Source: Halictus rubicundus (taxonomy: Eukaryota; Arthropoda; Insecta; Hymenoptera; Halictidae). Taken from it: DNA of 64,000 nt. Positions 30,801 through 41,349 of this stretch are shown piece after piece (positions within the stretch are counted from its first letter, which is position 1; each line of letters opens with the position of its first letter). Position numbers and translations under genes: made by a program. The notes under the pieces are model-generated. The model had not been told where the DNA came from. It saw only the letters and a list, made by a program, of their open reading frames with translations, and made no database searches. The stretch spans positions 310,001 to 374,000 of the forward strand of contig NW_027488720.1 of assembly GCF_050948215.1 (NCBI RefSeq), in the 5' to 3' direction.

Positions 30801-32633
30801 TGATAGGATAGAGGGTAGGAGACGATAGAGGATATGATAGGGGATTGTATAGGATAGAGGACTGGAGACGATAGAGGATAGGATAGGATAGAGGATAGGA
30901 TAGGACAGAGGATAGGATAGGATAGAGGATAGGATAGGATAGAGGATAGGATAGGATAGAGGATAGGATAGGATAGAGGATAGGATATTATAGAGGATAG
31001 GATAGGATAGAGGATAGGATAGGATAGAGGATTGGATAGGGTAGAGCATAGGGTAGGATAGAGGATAGGATAGGATAGAGGATAGGATAGGATAGAGGAT
31101 AGGATAGGGGATTTGATAGGATAGAGGGTAGGAGACGATAGAGGATATGATAGGGTATTGTATAGGATAGAGGACTGGAGACGATAGAGGATAGGATAGG
31201 ATAGAGGATAGGATAGGATAGAGGATAGGATAGGATAGAGGATAGGATTGGATAGAGGATAGGATAGGATAGAGGATAGGATAGGATAGAGGATAGGATA
31301 GGACAAAGGATTGGATAGGATAGAGGATAGGATAGGATAGAGGATAGGATAGGATAGAGGATTGGATAGGATAGAGGATAGGATAGGATAGAGGATAGGA
31401 TATGATAGAGGATAGGATAGGATGGAGGATAGGATAGGATAGAGAATAGGATACGATAGAGTATAGGACATCGGATTGGATAAGATAGAGGATAGGATAG
31501 GGTAGAGGATAGGATAGGATAGAGGATAGGATAGGATAGAGGATAGGATAGGGGATTTGATACGATAGAGGATAGGATAGGATAGAGGATAGGATAGGAC
31601 AGAGGATAGGATAGGATAGAGGATAGGATAGGATAGAGGATAGGATAGGACAGAGGATAGGATAGGATAGAGGATAGGATAGGATAGAGGATAGGATATT
31701 ATAGAGGATAGGATAGGATAGAGGATAGGATAGGGTAGAGGATTGGATAGGGTAGAGCATAGGGTAGGATAGAGGATAGGATAGGATAGAGGATAGGATA
31801 GGATAGAGGATAGGATAGGGGATTTGATAGGATAGAGGGTAGGAGACGATAGAGGATATGATAGGGGATTGTATAGGATAGAGGACTGGACACGATAGAG
31901 GATAGGATAGGATAGAGGATAGGATAGGACAGAGGATAGGATAGGATAGGGGATAGGATTGGAGTGTATAGAGGATAGGATATAGGATTGGATAGGATAG
32001 AGGATAGGATACGATAGTGGATAGGACAGAGGATAGGATAGGATAGAGGATAGGATAGAGGATTGGATAGAATAGGTGATATTATAGGATAGAGGGTAGG
32101 ACAGGATAGCGGATAGGATAGGATATAGGATTGGATAGGATAGAGGATAGGATATTATGGAGGATAGGATAGGATAGCTGATAGGATAGGGTAGAGTATA
32201 GAATAGGATAGAGGATTGGATAGGATAGAGGATACGATAGGAATGAGGATAGGATAGGATAGAGGATAGGATATTATAGAGGGTAGGATAGGATAGAAGA
32301 TAGGATAGGATAGAGGATAGGGTAGGATAGAGGATTGGAGTGTTTAGAGGATAGGATATAGGATTGGATAGGATAGAGGATATTATACGATAGTGGATAG
32401 GACAGAGGATTGGATAGAATAGGTGATATTATAGGATAGAGAGTAGGACAGGATAGCGGATAAGATAGGATATAGGATTGGATAGGATAGAGGATAGGAT
32501 AGGATGGAGGATAGGATAGGATAGAGGATAGGATAGGAATGAGGATAGGATAGGATAGAGGATAGGATAAGATAGAGGATAGGATAGGATAGGGGATAGG
32601 ATAGGATAGAGGATAGGATATTATAGAGGATAG
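27676..32633. repeat. 4.95-kb higher-order repeat, copy 1
   Basis: This block is repeated almost exactly at 32.63-37.53 kb. The offset is 4,958 bp in the left part (CGAAATT at 27726 and 32684) and 4,941 bp in the right part, so a 17-bp length change separates the copies. Diagnostic variants are GGGGATTTGATAG, GGGTAGGAGACG, GAGCATAGGGTAGG and GGACATCGGATTGG. The segment 29087-29102 matches the satellite into which the retrotransposon at 38655 inserted, and serves as an internal empty-site reference. Confidence 0.85.
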
Positions 32634-35600
32634 GATAGGATATAGGATTGGATAGGATAGAGGATAGGATAGGATAGAGGATACGAAATTATAGAGGATA
32701 GGATATGATCGGATAGAGCATAGGATAGGGGATTGGCTAGGATAGAGGATAGGATAGGATAGCGGATAGGATAGGGTAGAGTATAGAATAGGATAGAGGA
32801 TAGGATAGGAATGAGGATAGGATAGGATAGAGGATAGGATAAGATAGAGGGTAGGATAGGAGATTGGATAGGATAGAGGATAGGAGACGATAGAGGATAT
32901 GATAGGGGATTGTATAGGATACAGGACTGGAGACGATAGAGGTTAGGATAGGATAGAGGATAGGATAGGACAGAGGATAGGATAGGATAGAGGATAGGAT
33001 AGGATAGAGGATAGGATAGGATAGAGCATAGGATAGGATAGCGGATAGGATAGGGTAGAGTATAGAATAGGATAGAGGATTGGATAGGATAGAGGATACG
33101 ATAGGAATGAGGATAGGATAGGATAGAGGGTATGATAGGATAGAGGATAGGATATTATAGAGGGTAGGATAGGATAGAAGATAGGATAGGATAGAGGATA
33201 GGGTAGGCTAGAGGATTGGAGTGTATAGAGGATAGGATATAGGATTGGATAGGATAGAGGATATTATACGATAGTGGATAGGACAGAGGATTGGATAGAA
33301 TAGGTGATATTATAGGATAGAGAGTAGGACAGGATAGCGGATAGGATAGGATATAGGATTGGATAGGATGGAGGATAGGATAGGATGGAGGATAGGATAG
33401 GATAGAGGATAGGATAGAAATGAGGATAGGATAGGATAGAGGATAGGATAAGATAGAGGATAGGATAGGGGATTTGATAGGATAGATGGTAGGAGACGAT
33501 AGAGGATATGATAGGGGATTGTATAGGATAGAGGACTGGAGACGATAGAGGATAGGATAGGATAGAGGATAGGATAGGACAGAGGATAGGATAGGATAGA
33601 GGATAGGATAGGATAGAGGATAGGATATTATAGAGGATAGGATAGGATAGAGGATAGGATAGGATAGAGGATTGGATAGGATAGAGCATAGGGTAGGATA
33701 GAGGATAGGATAGGATAGAGGATAGGATAGGATAGAGGATAGGATAGGATAGGATAGAGGATTGGAGTGTATAGAGGATAGGATATAGGATTGGATTGGA
33801 TAGAGGATAGGATACGATAGTGGATAGGACAGAGGATAGGATAGGATAGAGGATAGGATAGAGGATTGGATAGGGGATAGGATAGAGGATTGGATAGGAT
33901 AGAGGATAGGACAGGATAGAGGATAGGATAGGATAGAGGATAGGATAGGATAGCGGATAGGATAGGATATAGGATTGGATAGGATGGAGGATAGGATAGG
34001 ATAGAGGATAGGATAGGATAGAGGACAGGATAGGATAGAGGATAGGATAGGATAGAGGATGGGGTAGGATAGATGATAGGATTGGATAGAGGATAGGATA
34101 GGATAGAGGATAGGATATTATAGAGGATAGGATAGGATAGAGGATAGGATAGGGTAGAGGATTGGATAGGGTAGAGCATAGGGTAGGATAGAGGATAGGA
34201 TAGGATAGAGGATAGGATAGGATAGAGGATAGGATAGGATAGAGGATAGGATATGATAGAGGATAGGATAGGATGGAGGATAGGATAGGATAGAGAATAG
34301 GATACGATAGAGTATAGGACATCGGATTGGATAAGATAGAGGATAGGATAGGATAGAGGATAGGATAGGATAGAGGATAGGATAGGATAGAGGATAGGAT
34401 AGGATAGAGGATAGGATAGGATAGAGGATAGGATAGGATAGAGGATAGGATAGGATAGAGGATAGGATAGGATAGAGGATAGGATAGGGGATTTGATAGT
34501 ACAGAGGGTAGGAGACGAAAGAGGATATGATAGGGGATTGTATAGGATAGAGGACTGGAGACGATAGAGGATAGGATAGGATAGAGGATAGGATAGGACA
34601 GAGCCATAGGATAGGATAGAGGATAGGATAGGATAGAGGATAGGATATTATAGAGGATAGGATAGGATAGAGGATAGGATAGGGTAGAGGATTGGATAGG
34701 GTAGAGCATAGGGTAGGATAGAGGATAGGATAGGATAGAGGATAGGATAGGATAGAGGATAGGATAGGGGATTTGATAGGATAGAGGGTAGGAGACGATA
34801 GAGGATATGATAGGGGATTGTATAGGATAGAGGACTGGACACGATAGAGGATAGGATAGGATAGAGGATAGGATAGGACAGAGGATAGGATAGGATAGGG
34901 GATAGGATAGGATAGAGGATAGGATATTATAGAGGATAGGATAGGATAGAGGATAGGATAGGATAGAGGATTGGATAGGATAGAGCATAGGGTAGGATAG
35001 AGGATAGGATAGGATAGAGGATAGGATAGGATAGATGATATGATATTATAGAGGATAGGATAGGATAGAGGATAGGATAGGATAGAGGATAGGATAGGAT
35101 AGAGGATAGGATAGAGGATAGGATAGGATAGAGGATAGGATAGGATAGGATAGAGGATTGGAGTGTATAGAGGATAGGATATAGGATTGGATAGGATAGA
35201 GGATAGGATACGATAGTGGATAGGACAGAGGATAGGATAGGATAGAGGATAGGATAGAGGATTGGATAGAATAGGTGATATTATAGGATAGAGGGTAGGA
35301 CAGGATAGCGGATAGGATAGGATATAGGATTGGATAGGATAGAGGATAGGATATTATGGAGGATAGGATAGGATAGCGGATAGGATAGGGTAGAGTATAG
35401 AATAGGATAGAGGATTGGATAGGATAGAGGATACGATAGGAATGAGGATAGGATAGGATAGAGGATAGGATATTATAGAGGGTAGGATAGGATAGAAGAT
35501 AGGATAGGATAGAGGATAGGGTAGGATAGAGGATTGGAGTGTATAGAGGATAGGATATAGGATTGGATAGGATAGAGGATATTATACGATAGTGGATAGG

Positions 35601-37535
35601 ACAGAGGATTGGATAGAATACGTGATATTATAGGATAGAGAGTAGGACAGGATAGCGGATAGGATAGGATATAGGATTGGATAGGATAGAGGATAGGATA
35701 GTATGGAGGATAGGATAAGATAGAGGATAGGATAGGGGATTTGATAGGATAGAGGGTAGGAGACGATAGAGGATATGATAGGGGATTGTATAGGATAGAG
35801 GACTGGAGACGATAGAGGATAGGATAGGATAGAGGATAGGATAGGACAGAGGATAGGATAGGATAGAGGATAGGATAGGATAGAGGATAGGATAGGATAG
35901 AGGATAGGATAGGATAGAGGATAGGATATTATAGAGGATAGGATAGGATAGAGGATAGGATAGGATAGAGGATTGGATAGGGTAGAGCATAGGGTAGGAT
36001 AGAGGATAGGATAGGATAGAGGATAGGATAGGATAGAGGATAGGATAGGGGATTTGATAGGATAGAGGGTAGGAGACGATAGAGGATATGATAGGGTATT
36101 GTATAGGATAGAGGACTGGAGACGATAGAGGATAGGATAGGATAGAGGATAGGATAGGATAGAGGATAGGATAGGATAGAGGATAGGATTGGATAGAGGA
36201 TAGGATAGGATAGAGGATAGGATAGGATAGAGGATAGGATAGGACAAAGGATTGGATAGGATAGAGGATAGGATAGGATAGAGGATAGGATAGGATAGAG
36301 GATTGGATAGGATAGAGGATAGGATAGGATAGAGGATAGGATATGATAGAGGATAGGATAGGATGGAGGATAGGATAGGATAGAGAATAGGATACGATAG
36401 AGTATAGGACATCGGATTGGATAAGATAGAGGATAGGATAGGGTAGAGGATAGGATAGGATAGAGGATAGGATAGGATAGAGGATAGGATAGGGGATTTG
36501 ATACGATAGAGGATAGGATAGGATAGAGGATAGGATAGGACAGAGGATAGGATAGGATAGAGGATAGGATAGGATAGAGGATAGGATAGGACAGAGGATA
36601 GGATAGGATAGAGGATAGGATAGGATAGAGGATAGGATATTATAGAGGATAGGATAGGATAGAGGATAGGATAGGGTAGAGGATTGGATAGGGTAGAGCA
36701 TAGGGTAGGATAGAGGATAGGATAGGATAGAGGATAGGATAGGATAGAGGATAGGATAGGGGATTTGATAGGATAGAGGGTAGGAGACGATAGAGGATAT
36801 GATAGGGGATTGTATAGGATAGAGGACTGGACACGATAGAGGATAGGATAGGATAGAGGATAGGATAGGACAGAGGATAGGATAGGATAGGGGATAGGAT
36901 TGGAGTGTATAGAGGATAGGATATAGGATTGGATAGGATAGAGGATAGGATACGATAGTGGATAGGACAGAGGATAGGATAGGATAGAGGATAGGATAGA
37001 GGATTGGATAGAATAGGTGATATTATAGGATAGAGGGTAGGACAGGATAGCGGATAGGATAGGATATAGGATTGGATAGGATAGAGGATAGGATATTATG
37101 GAGGATAGGATAGGATAGCTGATAGGATAGGGTAGAGTATAGAATAGGATAGAGGATTGGATAGGATAGAGGATACGATAGGAATGAGGATAGGATAGGA
37201 TAGAGGATAGGATATTATAGAGGGTAGGATAGGATAGAAGATAGGATAGGATAGAGGATAGGGTAGGATAGAGGATTGGAGTGTTTAGAGGATAGGATAT
37301 AGGATTGGATAGGATAGAGGATATTATACGATAGTGGATAGGACAGAGGATTGGATAGAATAGGTGATATTATAGGATAGAGAGTAGGACAGGATAGCGG
37401 ATAAGATAGGATATAGGATTGGATAGGATAGAGGATAGGATAGGATGGAGGATAGGATAGGATAGAGGATAGGATAGGAATGAGGATAGGATAGGATAGA
37501 GGATAGGATAAGATAGAGGATAGGATAGGGGATTT
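32634..37535. repeat. 4.95-kb higher-order repeat, copy 2
   Basis: Second copy of 27.68-32.63 kb, matching it closely over its full length; several hundred bases at a time show no difference that I noticed. It contains the second empty-site paralogue at 34045-34060. Its right end is near 37.53 kb, where a GGGGATTTG unit replaces the sequence found at the end of copy 1. Confidence 0.85.
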
Positions 37536-37759
37536 GATAGGATAGAGGGTAGGAGACGATAGAGGATATGATAGGGGATTGTACAGGATAGAGGACTGGA
37601 GACGATAGAGGATAGGATAGGATAGAGGATAGGATAGGACAGAGGATAGGATAGGATAGAGGATAGGATAGGATAGAGGATAGGATAGGATAGAGGATAG
37701 GATAGGATAGAGGATAGGATATTATAGAGGATAGGATAGGATAGAGGATAGGATAGGAT

Positions 37760-38654
37760 ATAGGATTGGATAGGATGGAGGATAGGATAGGATGGAGGAC
37801 AGGATAGGATAGAGGATAGGATAGAAATGAGGATAGGATAGGATAGAGGATAGGATAAGATAGAGGATAGGATAGGGGATTTGATAGGATAGATGGTAGG
37901 AGACGATGGAGGATATGATAGGGGATTGTATAGGATAGAGGACTGGAGACGATAGAGGATAGGATAGGATAGAGGATAGGATAGGACAGAGGATAGGATA
38001 GGATAGAGGATAGGATAGGATAGAGGATAGGATATTATAGAGGATAGGATAGGATAGAGGATAGGATAGGATAGAGGATTGGATAGGATAGAGCATAGGG
38101 TAGGATAGAGGATAGGATAGGATAGAGGATAGGATAGGATAGAGGATATGATATTATAGAGGATAGGATAGGATAGAGGATAGGATAGGATAGAGGATAG
38201 GATAGGATAGAGGATAGGATAGGATAGAGGATAGGATAGGATAGAGGATAGGATAGGATAGAGGATAGGATAGGATAGAGGATAGGATAGGATAGAGGAT
38301 AGGATAGGATAGAGGATAGGATAGGATAGAGGATAGGATAGGATAGGATAGAGGATTGGAGTGTATAGAGGATAGGATATAGGATTGGATTGGATAGAGG
38401 ATAGGATACGATAGTGGATAGGACAGAGGATAGGATAGGATAGAGGATAGGATAGAGGATTGGATAGGGGATAGGATAGAGGATTGGATAGGATAGAGGA
38501 TAGGACAGGATAGAGGATAGGATAGGATAGAGGATAGGATAGGATAGCGGATAGGATAGGATATAGGATTGGATAGGATGGAGGATAGGATAGGATAGAG
38601 GATAGGATAGGATAGAGGACAGGATAGGATAGAGGATAGGATAGGATAGAGGAT
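37760..38654. repeat. Higher-order repeat copy 3, left part, cut by the retrotransposon
   Basis: This stretch matches copy 1 from about 28.39 kb to 29102. The distinctive unit ATAGGATTGGATTGG (about 28.83 kb) recurs near 38.38 kb; the offset is 9,552 just before the insertion. The continuation of the same register is found on the other side of the retrotransposon from 49446. About 190 bp of extra plain satellite near 38.1-38.3 kb distinguishes this copy. Confidence 0.75.
38639..38654. repeat. Left target-site duplication, 16 bp
   Basis: GGATAGGATAGAGGAT occurs directly before the element and again directly after its poly(A) tail at 49446-49461. Because the target is satellite, a matching 16-mer alone would mean little. 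The uninterrupted paralogues at 29063-29125 and 34021-34083 contain this 16-mer once, preceded by the left-flank sequence (GAGGACAGG...) and followed by the right-flank sequence (GGG.TAGGATAGA.GATAGG). The duplication may extend one base either way. Confidence 0.8.
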
Positions 38655-38873
38655 GAGAGCGAATCGAAATCTCACCGAGCAAACATCGTAAGAGAGTATA
38701 GAAACACGAAAATTTCAACCGCACTCGCGAGTTTTACTTTAATTTATTCCTACTCGATAGAATTAGTATGAGTACATATAAAAGTAAAAAGTGAGTGGAA
38801 AGTTTAAAGTCAAAAGGATTATAAAAGCCGAAAAGTGAATAAAGACGCGAGTTACACGGAAACCGGGTCAAAA

Positions 38874-38886
38874 GCCCCTCAGGGGC
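38874..38886. other. Short GC-rich palindrome in left direct repeat
   Basis: GCCCCTCAGGGGC is a 13-bp palindrome with a single central base. The same sequence is at 47687-47699 in the right repeat. Its role is unknown; the one-base loop argues against an RNA hairpin and fits a symmetric protein-binding site better, but this is inference. Confidence 0.5.
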
Positions 38887-39326
38887 GGATAAACTGCTTT
38901 AATTCGAAATTAAATAATTGAATAACAATTGTATAATTCGTAAGAAAATAGCAGATCATTAAGTATAGAAACTCGAAAAACCAAACGCGAATACCTGAAA
39001 AAGAAAAAGAAAAGATTAAACTCTTAAAAGATAAAAACAGGAATACTTACGTGAAAAAAGATACTTTCAGCAAAATCCGGGTAACGGGAGTGCCGAAAAG
39101 CCGAAAAACTGCAACTCTTCGGGTAAAATAGCACCGTGCATCTACCTCGGGAACAGCTATACCTGAAAAGAAATAAAAAAGAATAGAAACTCGTTAAAAA
39201 TAATAGAAATTTCAATTAGATTCGAAAAATTAATAATTAATTAAAAGCAGTGAAAAAAGGTGTAGAAAAAACGACCAAGTACACTCGAGACATAGTTACC
39301 AAGAACTTTCAAGTGTCTAGTGACGT

Positions 39327-39350
39327 GAGAGAGAGAGAGAGAGAGAGAGA
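39327..39350. repeat. GA dinucleotide microsatellite, 12 units
   Basis: A run of GA repeats lies in the left direct repeat. The matching tract in the right repeat (48140-48161) has 11 units. This 2-bp slippage is one of only two differences I noticed between the two 1.96-kb repeats, and it explains why their offset shifts from 8,813 to 8,811 bp. Confidence 0.9.
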
Positions 39351-39935
39351 AAGACAAAGAACAATAGAGGATAGAGAACACCCGAAAGGCCCGGCGGTAA
39401 AGGTCCACACACAACGTGAGGGGTCGGTCTAACGGTCAATCTAAAAGTAAGGTAGGAATTAGAAAGAACTTATACCACAGAGGGATAGCCAGGGTAATAA
39501 GTACACCGGATATAAAGTTTTAGAATATCGGACAGAAACGGGTGGAACTCGAAAATAGGCCGATCATAATAAAATTTTAGGAGGGTCTATTTCGGAGGGT
39601 GGCGAGTCGAAGGGGGCCGGAAAGGAGAAGTTATTCTCCCCCCTGAAAACCTTTTTGCTCTACACCCACCCATTTCGGAGATATAGCGATTAGCAGGCTT
39701 ATTTTACGGAATTTAGGGAAACGGACCAGACGAAAGTAAAGTGCTCGCCCGTACCTTTACAACGAGCCGCTGAACGCCGGAATCGGTTATAGTTTAAAAT
39801 TAGCGTGCATACCGGGTGACCAAATAATTTCGGATCAGAAAAAATTCTGAGTACGTGGTTCGACTCGGTAGGAGTGTGTAAGGGGTGTTTTTGATCTGGG
39901 GAAAGCGACTCCCCAAGCCAAAAAATTTTTTCGAA

Positions 39936-39947
39936 CCCCCCCCCCCC
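39936..39947. repeat. Poly(C) tract, 12 bases
   Basis: Twelve consecutive C residues lie in the left direct repeat; the same length is found at 48747-48758 in the right repeat. Equal length in such an unstable tract supports very recent common origin of the two repeats, or sequence homogenisation between them. Confidence 0.9.
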
Positions 39948-40051
39948 TTTTCGAGATAACAGCACTGACAAGGGGAAGGAGCCGATTTTCGAAAAAACTT
40001 TCAACGAGGCAAATTACGCATACAGCGAGGGCTTTACAACCATATAAGAAT

Positions 40052-40084
40052 AAGTGGGGGTTAACTATCCAAAAACCCCCACTT
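40052..40084 (+). other. Predicted stem-loop in the direct repeat, 11-bp stem
   Basis: AAGTGGGGGTT (40052-40062) is perfectly complementary to AACCCCCACTT (40074-40084), with an 11-base loop. The same hairpin is at 48863-48895 in the right repeat, about 530 bases before the poly(A) tail, so every full-length RNA would carry it in its 3' UTR and a composite RNA would carry it twice. In R1-clade elements such as SART1, 3' UTR structure is known to be needed for recognition by the reverse transcriptase; assigning that role here is inference. Confidence 0.6.
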
Positions 40085-40484
40085 CCCTCTTGCGAAATCC
40101 TGAATTTAGCAGAATTTTAGCATTTTTTAGCGTTTTTTCGTCACGTTCAGACGACTGCAGACAAGTCGAAGCGTTTTTAGAATTGTTCCCGTCGATCGCA
40201 CGAGATTTTTCCAAAAATTCTAACAATTTTGCGAAATTCGTCAAATTTCCGAAGTTAGCAGGCAGAGAGAACTTTGCAGCCGTGAAGTAGATTTCTGCGG
40301 ACCTCGGCGATTCTGTGCGATTTGTAGATAACATAGGTTAGGTTAATAGAAAAATTAGAATTACAACTGTTTGCGTTAGTTTTTTGGTTTTTAGTTGATA
40401 GGTTTAGCTAGTAAAATATTAGAGTTTAGGTTTTAGATTTGTAATCCTAGTGTTAATCTCGAGTCTAGGTACTTTAAGTGTTAG

Positions 40485-40495
40485 TATATATAAAA
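40485..40495 (+). promoter_or_regulatory. TATA-like sequence near the right end of the left repeat
   Basis: TATATATAAAA lies about 120 bp upstream of the junction between the left repeat and the 5' UTR, with the same sequence near 49296-49306 in the right repeat. If it is functional, transcription would start inside the left repeat and run through ORF1 and ORF2, as in HeT-A, where the 3' end of one element drives its downstream neighbour. Many non-LTR promoters lack a TATA box, so this is only a candidate. Confidence 0.3.
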
Positions 40496-40607
40496 TAGAT
40501 TAAGTCTAAGCGAATCGATTAGAGTAAATTAAATTAAGTACATGCGTAACCAGCGATAATAGATTTTTAACGATTTTTGTAGAAATTGAAAAGTCAAATA
40601 GAGGCAA

Positions 40608-40626
40608 ATACCTTTAATTCTCCTTG
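40608..40626 (+). other. Head-to-tail junction without poly(A)
   Basis: The sequence AATACCTTTA is shared with the right repeat, where it runs into 19 A residues (49418-49445). Here it is followed by ATTCTCCTTG, which begins the 5' UTR. No A tract and no satellite DNA lie between the two parts. Two independent insertions would be expected to leave poly(A) and target sequence at this point. Confidence 0.85.
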
Positions 40627-41349
40627 TCTTCCGACTTACTGCCTTCCCCTACCTACAAATAATACAAATAAAATGTAATAAAATAAAATAAACAATAAAA
40701 TACAATAGCTTAATAAAATTAAAAACAAGAAATCAGTAATAGAAATAGTATTAAAATCAAATCATAATAGCTTAGCTCTCTATTAGTAATAAAAAAGCAA
40801 CAAATTGTCAGATAAATTACCCTTCAAAAGACAAGATAGTAGATAAAAACAAGATAGTAGTAGTTATACAAAATAAAATAAATAAAAAAGTTAGCAAAAA
40901 TAATATACTAATAGCAGAAAAAGATACTAATAGCAGAAAACATTCGTAGTTAAAAGCTAAAATACAAAATTTAAAGTCTTATAGATACAAAAACAGGAAA
41001 AAAGGCATTAAGGAAAGAGAGGAAAGGTAAAGGGTAGGTTAAAAAACGCCGGGAAAACGATAGATACAGAAGGGGAGAGCCAGGGGGGGTTTAAGATACC
41101 GAACCGTAACGGCCGACCCCGAGCGAAAGCGAGAGGACAAAGTAAGAGACAGCCTAACACAATAACACGCTCCGAGGACGATAACGACCGCCACCACGGA
41201 CACCCACAAACAAAGACACACATACAGCATTCACTTGACACATACGTTAGCACAAACAGACAATACGGTTTCAAATCAATACGACAGTAAAAGAAAAATA
41301 GCATACCGAAAAGAAAACGAAAGAAAGAGAGAACAAAATAAGTAAGAAG
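40618..41349 (+). other. Retrotransposon 5' UTR
   Basis: About 730 bp between the junction and the ORF1 start. It is A-rich in its first half (many AATAAA and AAATA runs between about 40667 and 40900) and richer in G and C near 41030-41220. No open frame with a recognisable protein is present. The AATAAA cluster beginning at 40667, only about 50 bases past the 3' end of the upstream repeat, could act as a polyadenylation signal for transcripts ending in that repeat; this is inference. Confidence 0.6.

Larger units (their letters stand above)
1..38654. repeat. GGATA/GGATAGA satellite array, left arm
   Basis: The whole stretch is short tandem repeat. The pentamer GGATA alternates with the heptamer GGATAGA, most often as a 12-bp unit GGATAGGATAGA. 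Common variants contain GGATTGG, GGAGACGATAG, GGAATGAGG, GGACAGAGG, TATTATAG or TACGATAGTGG, and these occur in fixed orders that define higher-order repeats. No gene, RNA gene or transposon interrupts it. The plus strand is purine-rich (G and A with regularly spaced T) and is full of TAG triplets. The minus strand reads TATCC repeats, which contain no stop in any frame, so long open frames there are a by-product of the repeat. The unit is not the insect telomere repeat TTAGG. Genomic position (pericentromeric, subtelomeric or sex-linked) cannot be told from the sequence. Confidence 0.97.
38656..40617 (+). repeat. Left direct repeat of the retrotransposon (LTR-like)
   Basis: About 1.96 kb, nearly identical to 47469-49428. 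Reading both copies, I noticed one substitution (A at 39183, T at 47996) and a 2-bp difference in a GA tract. Homology starts at 38656, one base inside the satellite border, and ends at 40617, which is the base where the other copy passes into poly(A). It therefore corresponds to the last 1.96 kb of an upstream element without its poly(A) tail. It contains small frames on both strands but none resembling a known protein. A TATA-like run near its right end could serve as promoter for the downstream ORFs. Confidence 0.95.

Noticed and set aside
865..37000. Dozens of minus-strand frames of 60-670 residues reading Tyr-Pro-Ile-Leu-Ser repeats
   Set aside because: They follow from the stop-free TATCC repeat on that strand. 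They have no domain, no unique sequence and no start context, and they break wherever the repeat register changes. The same applies to 49.4-64 kb.
39250..39432. 60-codon plus-strand frame across the GA microsatellite
   Set aside because: Half of it is Arg-Glu produced by the GA tract. It has no other support.
39699..40334. Small frames in the left direct repeat (101 aa minus, 78 aa plus, 89 aa minus), repeated at 48510-49145
   Set aside because: They are duplicated only because the whole repeat is duplicated. Their peptides show no recognisable domain, and two of them overlap on opposite strands.
38656..40617. Separate, independent 5'-truncated insertion next to a full-length one
   Set aside because: An independent insertion should leave poly(A) and target sequence at the 40617 junction. 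Neither is there, and only one target duplication surrounds the whole composite.
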